A stretch of DNA of 64,000 bases from positions 1 to 64,000 of the forward strand of contig CAZFST010000026.1 in NCBI GenBank assembly GCA_964522015.1, in the 5' to 3' direction. Made by a program: the position numbers and the translations under genes. This document shows, one piece after another, positions 1 through 8,961 of the stretch. The stretch is from QQWI01 sp964522015 (GTDB lineage Bacteria; Bacillota; Clostridia; Peptostreptococcales; Acidaminobacteraceae). Position 1 is the first letter of the stretch, and every line of letters starts with the position of its first letter. A model generated the notes under the pieces. It made no database searches and was not told the origin of the DNA. It worked only from the letters and a program-made list of their open reading frames with translations.

Positions 1-176
1 ACGAATGCCTGCTTCGCGGTATACGGTTTGATTTCTTAACTTAATGACATTGGGTTAGTTTCCCTTCTTTTTTTTGCTCTTTATGCCGATACATAAAATA
101 GTAATGAGTAATGAGTAATGGATAATCAGTGATGTAAGAATTATTATGATAACTCTTGAAGAATGGAAGGCTTATA
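1..176. other. Leader region at the window edge
   Basis: No gene is visible here. The stretch holds a run of GTAATGA-like units at about 109-122 and an AT-rich tract, and ends in a GGAAGG ribosome binding site at 165-170 for the first gene. Any promoter is not clear to me. Confidence 0.4.
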
Positions 177-2159
177 ATGATGAAAATCAATAGTGATTTG
201 ATAAGACAAACCAAACAGATGATGCAGACCTTAAAGCAGGGAACCGAATCTGCCACTGGATCTGCCGCGGTATCTGATAATGAGGGTGGTGTTGTCCCTT
301 CAGGAACGGCTATCAATCTTGAGGAAATGTCAAAGCCAGTTAAGCAAGCGGTAACACTGTTGAAGGACAACGGTTATCCCGTCACTCAAGAATCACTTGC
401 TGTCATTCAAAAATTTATGGAGACCGCCAATGGAACCACGGGTGAAAAACTCAAGGCACTAGAAGTGCTTGTGGGTAAGGACATGCCTATAGAGGGTCAG
501 TTACTACAGGACTTGCATACGGGTAGAACAGGAACCCTTGTAGATTTCTTAAAACCAAACAGTCGCCCTGTGGCTCGTAATTCACAAAGTGAAAAAAGCA
601 ACCCTTCTGAAAGCCACTTCAAGACGGCTAGCGTTGAAGGACAGTTGGTAAATGAGGCTGTGATAGAAGGTCTGGAATTTCTAATGGACACCATTATGTC
701 TATGTTATCCACCGAAGTTGGGGATAAAACTGGGGATAGCGGGGATAACTCTGTGAAAAACCCCTCAAAATCTGTTAGTAAGGTGTTGAGAAATTCAACC
801 ATCGATATTGAAGGGAATCAAAAGGGAACTGATTTACATCAATTTGATCATTCAATGAGTGATGGGACTACTATTAATAAAGAACAGGATGCACTAGAAA
901 ATTTATTAAAAACACTAGAATCACCTGAAGTCCTAGATGCCCTGATAGAAGCTCTAGAAAATCAATTTGGGGAGGTCGACCAAAGTTCCATGGGTATTGT
1001 ACCTTCTCAAAGCCAATCAGAACAGCGGTTAAAAATGGTGCTCGAAGAGCGGGTAACTCCAAAACTTTTGGCTATCCGTCAAGAATTTGAAACACAAAAA
1101 AAATCCATAGTGGGAAGTTTGAATCGACTTCAACCTGGTATAGAGGTGATGCCCCATGCAGAAAAAGTACAAGTACTAGCCAAAGTAACAGATCAACTAG
1201 ATCACTTGATTATGAAATCCGATGTAGGGCTCTATTTAGGTATTAAAGAAGAAAAACAGCTACTTAAGCAATCAACCGTGGTAGATCAGGCCCGGGTAGC
1301 TCTTAATAAAGGGGATTTGGCCAAGGCAGAAAAACTGATTAAGTCCATTGTTGAGGTGTTGGATAAGCTTGAGTTCAAACCCACACTTCAAAAGGCCATG
1401 GCCCTGCCTAAATTTGGGGGGAGTTTTTATGATCTAGGCGCGGATATGGGTTTTGATCACCTTAAAAGTGACTTTGAAGACGGCGTAATGCAGTATTCAA
1501 AATCTGAAAAATCAGTGGGTGGTTTGATTCAATATCTGAGAAGAATGGGTATGAATCATGAAACGGAAGTATTTCAACAAACATTTGCTAGGCAAGAGGG
1601 TTCGCAGACTGAGAAAGCGCCTATAAATTTGAAGGAGCAGTTACTTCAACTGAGTCGTAGTGGTCTTAGTGAAAGCAATCAATCCCAGGCAGAAGGGTCA
1701 CTCTCACATATTAGCGGTCAGCAGTTGAATAACAAATTACTAGATAAAGCCCAGACTCAGCAGATGCTATTATCTATTCCTTTGCAACAGCAGGGGCAAG
1801 TGGCTGAGATGAAGGTTTTTATTCAAACAAAGCAAGAAAAGTTAAAAGCTGATTGGAAGAACTTTGATATGTTTTTTGTTCTTTCCACCTCACAGGTAGG
1901 AGAGATAGGCATCAAGGTACGTTCAGTGGATATGAAGCTATCTGTGGATGTTCTCAACAATCATGTCAATCGGGAAGCCCTCTTCAAACCATTGGTTGAA
2001 TTATTAACTCAGGATATCGAAGCAGTTGGTTTTGTGGTCACCCGTGTTGGCTTTAAAGCGTGGGGAAATGAATCTCCCACTGAAAGAAATGAAGCACCTC
2101 AGCCGGTGACACCGAAACCGACCAATACAAAGGATGGGGGGTTCGACGTAAAAATATGA
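177..2159 (+). CDS. FliK-like flagellar hook-length control protein
   Basis: A 660-residue protein with a long, polar, low-conservation N-terminal region and a compact C-terminal domain (about residues 540-640). The C-terminal part reads like the FliK Flg_hook domain: an alternating beta pattern with GEIGIKVRS, then a helical stretch ending in EAVGF. FliK proteins measure or switch export in the flagellar type III apparatus. The next gene is a short FlhB-like protein, the partner expected for FliK, and the pair recalls Bacillus ylqG-ylqH. I chose the ATG at 177 because GGAAGG ends 6 bases upstream; a start at 156 has no such site. The family call rests on pattern and context only, and the N-terminal 500 residues are unassigned. 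Confidence 0.5.
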   Translation: MMKINSDLIRQTKQMMQTLKQGTESATGSAAVSDNEGGVVPSGTAINLEEMSKPVKQAVTLLKDNGYPVTQESLAVIQKFMETANGTTGEKLKALEVLVGKDMPIEGQLLQDLHTGRTGTLVDFLKPNSRPVARNSQSEKSNPSESHFKTASVEGQLVNEAVIEGLEFLMDTIMSMLSTEVGDKTGDSGDNSVKNPSKSVSKVLRNSTIDIEGNQKGTDLHQFDHSMSDGTTINKEQDALENLLKTLESPEVLDALIEALENQFGEVDQSSMGIVPSQSQSEQRLKMVLEERVTPKLLAIRQEFETQKKSIVGSLNRLQPGIEVMPHAEKVQVLAKVTDQLDHLIMKSDVGLYLGIKEEKQLLKQSTVVDQARVALNKGDLAKAEKLIKSIVEVLDKLEFKPTLQKAMALPKFGGSFYDLGADMGFDHLKSDFEDGVMQYSKSEKSVGGLIQYLRRMGMNHETEVFQQTFARQEGSQTEKAPINLKEQLLQLSRSGLSESNQSQAEGSLSHISGQQLNNKLLDKAQTQQMLLSIPLQQQGQVAEMKVFIQTKQEKLKADWKNFDMFFVLSTSQVGEIGIKVRSVDMKLSVDVLNNHVNREALFKPLVELLTQDIEAVGFVVTRVGFKAWGNESPTERNEAPQPVTPKPTNTKDGGFDVKI

Positions 2160-2416
2160 AAACTAATCGTAATATGACTACAATATCCGCCCAATTATTG
2201 GCGAAATCTGAAAGGCCGATTGAAGATAATCCAGTTCGTTTGGAGCATCAGTTGGATACGGACTTGCAAGAAAATTTACCACCTCAATTACTGGCAGTGG
2301 TTGTTGGTGTTTTGAAAATGGTTGAAGGGCTTGATCAAGAAGAAAAGATGGTAATACGTGAGGGAAATCACTTGAAAAGTGAGGGAACGCACTTAAAAAG
2401 TGGGGGTAAACCATGA
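2156..2416 (+). CDS. Short FlhB-like protein (cytoplasmic-domain fragment)
   Basis: 86 residues. The middle (about 12-60) matches the C-terminal cytoplasmic domain of FlhB: RPIEDNPVRLEHQL corresponds to the family's IPI.E.P.L...L, followed by LPPQLLAVVVGVLKMVEGLD, the usual 'iP.el...va.vl..v..l' ending. It has no membrane segments, and the N-terminal NPTH autocleavage motif of full FlhB is absent. Stand-alone proteins of this kind (YlqH type) occur in Firmicutes, with unclear function. The tail carries two imperfect copies of a G.HLKS.G unit. The start overlaps the upstream stop by 4 bases (ATGA) and the end overlaps the next start in the same way, so the three genes are translationally coupled. 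Confidence 0.6.
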   Translation: MKTNRNMTTISAQLLAKSERPIEDNPVRLEHQLDTDLQENLPPQLLAVVVGVLKMVEGLDQEEKMVIREGNHLKSEGTHLKSGGKP

Positions 2417-2850
2417 AAGTGACTCAGGTTCAGAAGGGCGTTGGTGCTACAAGTAAAGTTTCTAAACCAAATCAAGCAATGGGTTCAAAATTTACTGATT
2501 TAATGAACGACCATAGTGAGCGTAATACTAAAGAAGAACTTGAAAAAATGATGCTAGCTATTCGCTCTCATGGGGATCAATTAGTAGAGTCAAAAACCAT
2601 TGAAGTACTAGTTCAGTATAAGAAGATGGTCCGTGAATTTGTATCTCAAGCAGTTGATTTTGCCTTTGAAATTCAGGAGCGCAAAGGTTTATCCCGTATG
2701 GGTCGTTCGAAAATGCTTAAAGTGGTGGCTCAAATCGATGATAACCTAGTGGCTATTACGGAGGCCTTTCTTGAAGAGGAGCGATCGCGAATCAAACTTC
2801 TAAGTAAAATCGGGGAACTACAAGGGCTGTTGATGAATATTTTTGTGTAG
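2413..2850 (+). CDS. YaaR family protein (DUF327)
   Basis: 145 residues, mostly helical. The central and C-terminal region (ESKTIEVLVQYKKMVREFV, then SRMGRSKMLKVVAQIDDNL and LLSKIGELQGLL) matches the YaaR/DUF327 family found across Bacilli and Clostridia. Its biochemical role is not established. It is often encoded near replication or flagellar genes; here it closes the FliK-like/FlhB-like operon with a 4-base overlap, which favours a link to flagella in this organism, by inference. A GTGGGGG ribosome binding site lies just upstream. It ends at a bidirectional terminator shared with the convergent protease gene. Confidence 0.75.
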   Translation: MKVTQVQKGVGATSKVSKPNQAMGSKFTDLMNDHSERNTKEELEKMMLAIRSHGDQLVESKTIEVLVQYKKMVREFVSQAVDFAFEIQERKGLSRMGRSKMLKVVAQIDDNLVAITEAFLEEERSRIKLLSKIGELQGLLMNIFV

Positions 2851-2914
2851 TGAAATTATGCCTAGCAATTTAAACCCTTTAAACGGTTTGCACTGTTTAC
2901 ACAAATAGGCAACT

Positions 2915-2966
2915 AAAAAACGGCAATTATACGGGTAAGCGACCCGCATAACTGCCGTTTTAAATT
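2915..2966. terminator. Bidirectional terminator
   Basis: Arms at about 2915-2936 and 2942-2961 pair with two mismatches or GU pairs and are flanked by A and T runs on both sides. The hairpin sits between the convergent YaaR and protease genes and can serve both. Confidence 0.8.
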
Positions 2967-2974
2967 TAAGTGAT

Positions 2975-4543
2975 TTACTGAATACCGCAAGCCGTAAATG
3001 CATCGGTGACTGCTTTAACCTGAGGGCTGGCTGCACCGTATAAATCAGTTGCGGCTTTCACGCAAGCGATTTTACTAGCAGCAAAATTTGTAGAAGACGT
3101 CATGTAAGTTGTCAATGCACGGAAGAATACTTTTTCCATGACTTCTACACCTTGGCCTTGAACGGTGATGCCATAATGAGTACCACCATTGCCAATTAGA
3201 TAGGCCACCTTATTGATAACACCACAATTAGTATGCACACCGCCGTAGTCCGCCGTACCTACATAAATCTTGCTAATATGATCTGGATCACCATAGGCTG
3301 CTGGATCTGCAAGAGATCGTAGTGCAGGTGTTCCTAGTCCAGGACCTGCGATGTCTTCTCCTACTAACCATTCTGGTTGGCTATTTGCATAAAACTCTAC
3401 TGCGGTTCCAAAAATATCAGACATGGCTTCGTTTAAAGCACCTGATTGGTCTTTATAAATCAAGTTAGCGGTCTTTGAAGTGACAGCATGTTGGAATTCG
3501 TGAGCCACTACATCAAGCGCGCCTGACAAAGGAATAAAGACACTACCATCGCCATCGCCAAAAGCAAATTGTGTACCATTCCAATAAGCGTTATTATATG
3601 AGCTTCCAACATGAACACTTGATTTGATCTGTGCTCCAAGGTTGTCAAAGCTATTGCGGTTGAATTTTGACTTGTAGTAATCATAGACAGTTCCTAGATT
3701 CGCTTGTGAACTAACAGCCGTTGCATCTGTTGCGACATTGAAAATATTATCAATATCTGTCCATAACGTACCCGGAAGTGTTGTTCTGTAATTCGCATTA
3801 TACGTGAAAATACCTTTGCCTCTTGTCATATCAACCACATAGTACTTACCATCTGTGTGACGGTTTGTATTAAATGATGTCTGCACACCTAAAACATTTT
3901 TTCCAGTGGCAATGACTGTATTAGCAGGATTAAAAGTAAGGGTGGGAACTGGTTTAGCGGTTGTGATCGTATTGAATTTGTCGATGACTTTACCATTTTC
4001 AGTGCTGATAAAGTAGAACCATCTTCCTGGAGTAGGATCATCAAAAACCAGTTCTAATGCATAAGCATAGTGATATTGGCCATTTAATGGATAGATTATC
4101 AACTCAGGTGAGGGTTCGTTCACTAATTCTGGGTTAAAGCCCAAATCTACCAATGCGTAATTAAGAGCATCCTTCTGCTTAATGCCATGTAATGCCTTTT
4201 GAGATATCTTGCCATTAGACTTGATTGGTAAACCAACAAATGATTCAACCACGCCGTCTTCTTCAATATTGACGATTTGATCTGAACCGAATACTGGGAT
4301 GCCATTAAAGTACTGTTGTACACGGACAGTAGTTATCCCCATTTCGTCCTTTGTTTCGTTGATGATTTTAAACTCGCCTTCAAAACCTTTCTTTTGCATA
4401 AATTTTAATGCAATATTGGCTTTGGCTTCTGCAGATTTACCAGTCAGATTTCCAGATTCAAAACCTGTACTTGGTTGTGCAAAAGAAACTGATGCCACTA
4501 GGACAACTGAAAGTAAGAGTGCTAGATACCGTTGAAACTTCAT
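2975..4543 (-). CDS. Secreted thermolysin-like neutral metalloprotease (M4)
   Basis: A 522-residue preproenzyme: signal peptide (1-23, LALLLSVVLVASVSFAQ), an FTP/PepSY-type propeptide (about 30-200), then the M4 catalytic domain. Zinc ligands are visible as HEFQH (H348, E349, H352) and NEAMSD (E372). GGVHTNCGVINK carries the thermolysin transition-state histidine (H437). The mature enzyme would digest extracellular peptides, fitting an amino-acid fermenter. I chose ATG 4543 because GGGGGAAAG lies immediately upstream; a TTG at 4594 would add 17 residues before the signal peptide. Two cysteines in the catalytic domain (C457, C510 in the longer frame) plus one near the C-terminus are more than classical thermolysin has. 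Confidence 0.92.
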   Translation of the reverse strand: MKFQRYLALLLSVVLVASVSFAQPSTGFESGNLTGKSAEAKANIALKFMQKKGFEGEFKIINETKDEMGITTVRVQQYFNGIPVFGSDQIVNIEEDGVVESFVGLPIKSNGKISQKALHGIKQKDALNYALVDLGFNPELVNEPSPELIIYPLNGQYHYAYALELVFDDPTPGRWFYFISTENGKVIDKFNTITTAKPVPTLTFNPANTVIATGKNVLGVQTSFNTNRHTDGKYYVVDMTRGKGIFTYNANYRTTLPGTLWTDIDNIFNVATDATAVSSQANLGTVYDYYKSKFNRNSFDNLGAQIKSSVHVGSSYNNAYWNGTQFAFGDGDGSVFIPLSGALDVVAHEFQHAVTSKTANLIYKDQSGALNEAMSDIFGTAVEFYANSQPEWLVGEDIAGPGLGTPALRSLADPAAYGDPDHISKIYVGTADYGGVHTNCGVINKVAYLIGNGGTHYGITVQGQGVEVMEKVFFRALTTYMTSSTNFAASKIACVKAATDLYGAASPQVKAVTDAFTACGIQ

Positions 4544-4873
4544 AAACTTTCCCCCTGTTTCTCTCTTTTTGAAAATCCCAATAGAAGTGTTCAAAATACG
4601 AGTTGGCCAACTCGTAATTTATTTTAATTGATATATCACCATAATACAACAGGATTTTGCTTGATTATTGCGAATATTCTGTCGATGGCTTACATAATTA
4701 TTGAGACCAATATTGACATAATTCATAATGAGAATTTGAGTTAACCTTCAAAAGTGAAGGTTTGGAGGGGAAGTGGCCATTACTTAATATGAAGATGACA
4801 GGCAAAAAAAGCATAGAAAAAAATTTTAATATGGATACAGAAGAATGGGGATCTAGGCGGATATAAGATTCTC
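4544..4873. promoter_or_regulatory. Protease upstream region with perfect palindrome
   Basis: No gene in this 330-base stretch. It holds a perfect 20-bp palindrome, TACGAGTTGGCCAACTCGTA, at 4597-4616, 54 bases above the protease ATG. A possible -10 (TATTAT on the minus strand, complement of 4641-4646) precedes it, so the palindrome would lie just after the transcription start, a repressor position. A small hairpin (AACCTTCA/TGAAGGTT, 4743-4762) may end proC transcripts, though it lacks a T run. Confidence 0.55.
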
Positions 4874-5698
4874 TTAAGTGGGACTTTTAAGTTGTTGTGA
4901 AAGATAGGTGGATTTATTTGTACACTTTTCGATGGCTTCCATAACAATACCTCTAAATCCGCTCTTTTCCAGAGAAAAAATAGCTTCAATGGAGGTGCCA
5001 CCTGCTGATGTGACACTATCCTTCAACTGGCCAGGGTGTGAGTCAAGATCTCTTACCATTTTGGCTGCCCCAAGAACGGCTTGTGAAATTAGTTTATAGG
5101 ACTGATCCCGGTTCATTCCCTTTAAAACAGCGCCATCGGAAAGAGCTTCTATAAACATGAACACAATAGCTGGTGAAGACCCCGAAATTGCAGTTACCAC
5201 GTCCATTAAACGTTCTTCTACCACTTCAGTATCTCCGACACAGTTAAACAGAGCCTGAGCATGATTTTTGTCTTCTGGGGTTGCATGTTGATTAGAAGTC
5301 AAGGCTGTCATTGCTTCACCGACAGCTGCGGGAATATTTGGCATGGTTCTTACAATTCGTACAGGCTTGCCAAAGGCTGCTTCAACATACTCGGTACTAA
5401 CACCGGCGGCGACTGTGATAATAAGATGCTGGTCAGTAATAAGATCCTTGATTTCATCAATAACCTCTCCATATTTATTGGGTTTGATGGTCAGTAAGAT
5501 GATATCAGAACTAGCCACAAGCTTACGGTTATCGTGGGTGATTTGAATTCTAAAGTCGGTACGAAGGCTTTCCAAACGCTTGCTGCCAGGATTTGAAGCT
5601 TTGATAGTAGTAGGGTCAAAAGCACCTGAATCTAACATCCCTTGAATTAACGCATGGGCTAGATTACCAGCCCCAATAAACCCAATTCTCTTTTTCAT
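4874..5698 (-). CDS. proC: Pyrroline-5-carboxylate reductase
   Basis: 274 residues. ProC reduces 1-pyrroline-5-carboxylate to L-proline with NAD(P)H. The N-terminus has the Rossmann motif IGFIGAGNLAHALIQGML. Later come VRTMPNIPAAVGEAMTAL and the signature stretch GSSPAIVFMFIEALSDGAV, and the C-terminal dimer domain has DSVTSAGGTSIEAI. The length is normal. Two ATGs are adjacent (5701 and 5698); AGAAGG is 3 bases from the first and 6 from the second, so the second is preferred. It is divergent from tldD. The product could feed proline to Stickland-type metabolism, but no such gene is in the window. Confidence 0.95.
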   Translation of the reverse strand: MKKRIGFIGAGNLAHALIQGMLDSGAFDPTTIKASNPGSKRLESLRTDFRIQITHDNRKLVASSDIILLTIKPNKYGEVIDEIKDLITDQHLIITVAAGVSTEYVEAAFGKPVRIVRTMPNIPAAVGEAMTALTSNQHATPEDKNHAQALFNCVGDTEVVEERLMDVVTAISGSSPAIVFMFIEALSDGAVLKGMNRDQSYKLISQAVLGAAKMVRDLDSHPGQLKDSVTSAGGTSIEAIFSLEKSGFRGIVMEAIEKCTNKSTYLSQQLKSPT

Positions 5699-5724
5699 CA
5701 TGGACCTTCTTTCTTTATGTATGA

Positions 5725-5730
5725 TATACT
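5725..5730 (+). promoter_or_regulatory. Possible extended -10 for tldD/pmbA
   Basis: TGATATACT has the TGn extension directly before TATACT. It lies about 95 bases upstream of the tldD start in the divergent gap. No good -35 is visible. Confidence 0.35.
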
Positions 5731-5820
5731 TAATTTGGGTGTGGAAACTTATGAACTACACTTAAACTTTACTTAGCATAGTGTGAAACTTAGACATGGG
5801 TGATGAGAGGAGACAGGAAC

Positions 5821-7257
5821 TTGAAAGAAATAATGAAAAATACGCTTTCATTCCTCAAGCAGTCCGGAGCAGAATATGCGGACATCCGCTTGGTGGATAC
5901 GTTAACAGAACGAATTCAAACTGAAAATCAGAAGGTTATTGGTATTGAGAATAATCGTTCCCGTGGGGTAGGGATTCGGGTGATTGTCGATGGCTCCCTG
6001 GGATTTGCCAGTGGCCAAGAGACAGAAAACCTTCAAGAGACTGCCCAGCGTGCTCTACGTATTGCAAAAGCTAGCCGTGAATTACAAAAGACACCTATTG
6101 CACTGGCACCAAAAGAGGTGGTTGAAGATCACTACCAAACCCCGATTAAGTCGGATCCTTTTAAAGTGCCCTTGGAATTCAAAGTAGATTATCTTCTAAA
6201 ATGTGAAAAAGCGATGGCAACTAGCTGTGAGCTTTCTAAAACCTCTGGCAGTATGACTTTCCAATTACAGGATAAAATATACGCCGACTCAGAGGGCAGT
6301 TTTATTACCCAAACACTCTATGAGTCAGGGGCGGGGATTCAAGCATATGCTTCATTTGATGGGGATACTCAAGTCCGTAGTTACCCAAATAGTTTTGATG
6401 GTAATCATGGAACAGGTGGCTACGAGTTTATCGAGGCCATGGATATGCTGACCTATGCGCCACAAATCGCATTGCAGGCTTATAATCTAGTAAGAGCAGA
6501 AGTATGCCCTAGCGGTTTGTTTGATTTAATCATAGATCCTGACCAAATGCAATTGCAAATTCATGAAAGTATTGGACATCCTGTAGAGCTTGATCGTATT
6601 TTTGGCTCAGAATTAGCTTTTGCGGGAGGTAGTTTTGTAACACCAGAGATGGCAAAGACCGATTATAAGTATGGTTCAGAGCACGTTACTGTTGTATCAG
6701 ATGCAACAATGGCAACTGGTTTAGGGACTTATGGGTACGATGATGACGGTGTTAAAGCATGTAGCATTGTGATTATTGATAAGGGATTATTAAAAAATGT
6801 GATTGCATCTCGGGATACAGCGATAAAAATGGGCCAAGTCTCAAACGGCACAAATCGAGCAGACGGATGGTCAAATTTACCCATAGTCAGAATGAACAAC
6901 ATTAGCTTGCTACCGGGTGAATTTGAGTTATTTGAGTTGATAGAAGGCATTCAGGATGGCCTTTATCTCAAGACCAATAAAAGTTGGAGTATTGATGATA
7001 TGCGTGTTAACTTCCAATTTGCCACGGAAATTGCTTATGAAATTAAAGCGGGTAAAATCACGGGCAAAATTTATAAAAATCCCGTTTACTCAGGTATCAC
7101 ACCAGAGTTTTGGGCCAGTTGCGATGGGGTAGCAAATGACCGCTATTTCAAAATACTCGGCACACCAAATTGCGGTAAAGGGCAGCCTATGCAAGTGGCA
7201 CATGTAGCCCATGGCTCATCGCCAACCCGTTTTAGACAAGTAAAGGTAGGTGTCTAA
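5821..7257 (+). CDS. tldD: TldD-like metalloprotease
   Basis: 478 residues from a TTG start. TldD/PmbA proteins form a heterodimeric zinc protease that removes residues from modified peptides, such as microcin B17 leader processing and CcdA degradation in E. coli. The zinc motif HESIGHP is present (H248, E249, H253), which marks the TldD-like catalytic subunit. GTYGYDDDGV and the C-terminal NGTNRADGWSNLP stretch are typical of the family. I chose TTG 5821 because AGGAG at 5808-5812 sits 8 bases before it; upstream GTG/ATG codons at 5800 and 5803 lie inside or before that site. The next gene begins 1 base after the stop, so both subunits are co-produced. Confidence 0.9.
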   Translation: MKEIMKNTLSFLKQSGAEYADIRLVDTLTERIQTENQKVIGIENNRSRGVGIRVIVDGSLGFASGQETENLQETAQRALRIAKASRELQKTPIALAPKEVVEDHYQTPIKSDPFKVPLEFKVDYLLKCEKAMATSCELSKTSGSMTFQLQDKIYADSEGSFITQTLYESGAGIQAYASFDGDTQVRSYPNSFDGNHGTGGYEFIEAMDMLTYAPQIALQAYNLVRAEVCPSGLFDLIIDPDQMQLQIHESIGHPVELDRIFGSELAFAGGSFVTPEMAKTDYKYGSEHVTVVSDATMATGLGTYGYDDDGVKACSIVIIDKGLLKNVIASRDTAIKMGQVSNGTNRADGWSNLPIVRMNNISLLPGEFELFELIEGIQDGLYLKTNKSWSIDDMRVNFQFATEIAYEIKAGKITGKIYKNPVYSGITPEFWASCDGVANDRYFKILGTPNCGKGQPMQVAHVAHGSSPTRFRQVKVGV

Positions 7258-7258
7258 T

Positions 7259-8593
7259 ATGTTGACTAAAGAACGTGCCTATGGGCTGATAGAAACGGTT
7301 GTTAAAGCATCTAGATTTGAAACTGTCGTGATGATGAAAAATAAAGAGCTGGGGTTAACCCGCTTTGCTAATTCTGAAATTCATCAAAATATGACCAGTG
7401 CTGATACAGATGTAAGCATTATGGTATTTGATGGCGAAAAAATGGCAAGTGTGAATACCAACGTCTTAACAGAAGAAGCACTATTGGCAGCTCTTAATTC
7501 GGCAGAATTGAAACTACCGCTGTTACAACCAAGTGGTATGAGCTTTGAACCACTAAAGGATTTACCTGCCATTGAAATTGATCAGCGTGATCTTGGGTTT
7601 GAAACACTTTGGAGTATAGAAGAAAGGGCACATGCCATTGCTAAGCATATCAATGCTTTACCAGAAGAGATGATTGGCTCTGGGGCATTTGAAGTGGTCC
7701 ATGATACCTATGTATGGGGAAATTCCAGTGGCGTTCGCCGTTTTAGCGGTGGTAGTAGCGCTCATCTAGAGGTTATGGTAAGTCACCCATCAGGGGCATC
7801 TGGTTTTAGTGATGTGGTGGTTAAACAAGCTGCTGACTTAGATGTGGCTGAATCTTTTAAGTTTGCTGTGGATAAAGCCATCGCTGGACTTAATCCAGTG
7901 AGCCTTGAACCTGGTCATTATGATGTTGTATTAGAACCTTTGGCAGTAGGGGACTTGATGAGTTATGTCGCCTATTTAGGAGCTGGCTCTAAGTTTCACC
8001 AAGATGCCATTAGCCCATTCAGTGGAAAACTTGGCGAATGTGTAGCCGCTGCAGAATTCAGTTTGACCGATGATGTTAACCATCCAGAAGTGATGGGTTT
8101 AGAATTTGATTTAGAAGGCTATCCAAAGCAAACACTTACAATTATTGAAGAGGGTGTTTTTAAGGGGATTGCCTATGATACCCATACTGCCAAACTCGCG
8201 GGCGCAAAAACAACAGGGCATTCTGGAGGTTATAAGGGTGAAGGTGGCATAGCCCTCAACGCAGTAGTGGCACCAGGCACTGACTCTATAGAGAGTTTGA
8301 TAGCCGCAACGGAAAAGGGGCTTTTGGTAAGCCGCTTCCACTACATGAATGTGGTGGACCCCCGTACTGGTACATTGACAGCCTTAACCCGTGATGGTCT
8401 TTTCCTAATCGAGGGTGGTAAAGTGGTCAGAGCCGTTAAAAATTTGAGATTTACAGATGATATCCCAAGAATTTTGAAAGCAATCACGGGTATTACAAAA
8501 GAACGAATTTCTACACCAAGCTTTTTTGGCACCAATTTAGTGCCTGGAATAAAAGTAGAAGCATTTCACTTTACGGGTAAAACGGAAATATAA
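7259..8593 (+). CDS. pmbA: PmbA/TldE-like subunit
   Basis: 444 residues of the PmbA/TldD fold without the HExxxH zinc motif, so it is the non-catalytic partner of the TldD-like protein directly upstream. Family features are TRFANSEIHQN near the N-terminus (the tRFa..eihqn pattern), GHYDVVLEP, and the C-terminal FHYMNVVDPRTGTLTALTRDG-type core. In E. coli the inactive subunit frames the substrate path. I chose ATG 7259, preceded by AAAGGTAGG; the GTG at 7250 overlaps the upstream stop and has no better site. The operon ends with hairpins at 8605-8712. Confidence 0.88.
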   Translation: MLTKERAYGLIETVVKASRFETVVMMKNKELGLTRFANSEIHQNMTSADTDVSIMVFDGEKMASVNTNVLTEEALLAALNSAELKLPLLQPSGMSFEPLKDLPAIEIDQRDLGFETLWSIEERAHAIAKHINALPEEMIGSGAFEVVHDTYVWGNSSGVRRFSGGSSAHLEVMVSHPSGASGFSDVVVKQAADLDVAESFKFAVDKAIAGLNPVSLEPGHYDVVLEPLAVGDLMSYVAYLGAGSKFHQDAISPFSGKLGECVAAAEFSLTDDVNHPEVMGLEFDLEGYPKQTLTIIEEGVFKGIAYDTHTAKLAGAKTTGHSGGYKGEGGIALNAVVAPGTDSIESLIAATEKGLLVSRFHYMNVVDPRTGTLTALTRDGLFLIEGGKVVRAVKNLRFTDDIPRILKAITGITKERISTPSFFGTNLVPGIKVEAFHFTGKTEI

Positions 8594-8604
8594 GGCACAT
8601 TTGT

Positions 8605-8652
8605 AAGTGTTGCCGCACAACACTGCTTAAGTGTTGCTGTACAACACTACTT
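8605..8652. repeat. Two tandem 24-bp hairpin units
   Basis: Two head-to-tail copies (8605-8628 and 8629-8652), each AAGTGTTG-N6-8-CAACACT-N-CTT, each able to fold into a 7-bp hairpin. They differ only in the loops and one flanking base. They lie between pmbA and the terminator. Function unknown; transcript-end stabilisation is possible. Confidence 0.6.
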
Positions 8653-8713
8653 GGGACATATCAGCACCCGAAATTGCGAAACAGCAAAACGGATAGCTGA
8701 TGTGTCCCTTTTC
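8653..8713 (+). terminator. Terminator after pmbA
   Basis: Arms GGGACATATCAGC (8653-8665) and GCTGATGTGTCCC (8696-8708) pair with one GU and are followed by TTTTC. The 30-base loop is long. The hairpin is closely related to the one after the phosphatase gene at 10679-10730. Confidence 0.7.
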
Positions 8714-8961
8714 TATGCTCTCAATAAACGAAACACTTGCGTGTCGCTTAACCTAGCGTTAACAGGATTTGCTAATTTGATTACAAAATCTTAAACTCCC
8801 GATTACTTTGGCCGTTAAATAATAATTTATACTGAAACCAGACATTGCAGTGAACATCGGTTTTCAGCAGATGGTTTGGATGCCTGATTCATGGCCCCCA
8901 AATCATAGTCCACTCTAAAAAAATAGAGTCGACCCTAACTAAACCATTAAAGGGAGAAAAA
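8714..8961 (+). promoter_or_regulatory. Phosphatase promoter with Pho-box-like repeats
   Basis: TTAACC (8748), TTAACA (8759), TTACAA (8781) and TTAAAC (8791) fall on an 11-bp period with one poor position at about 8770. This is the pattern of PhoP binding sites in Bacillus (TTAACA-like hexamers every 11 bp). A -10, TATACT at 8828-8833, follows. A small hairpin (ACTCTA/TAGAGT, 8912-8929) lies in the leader, and GGGAG at about 8951-8955 is the ribosome binding site. The PhoP assignment is inference from the repeat pattern and the downstream gene. Confidence 0.5.
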
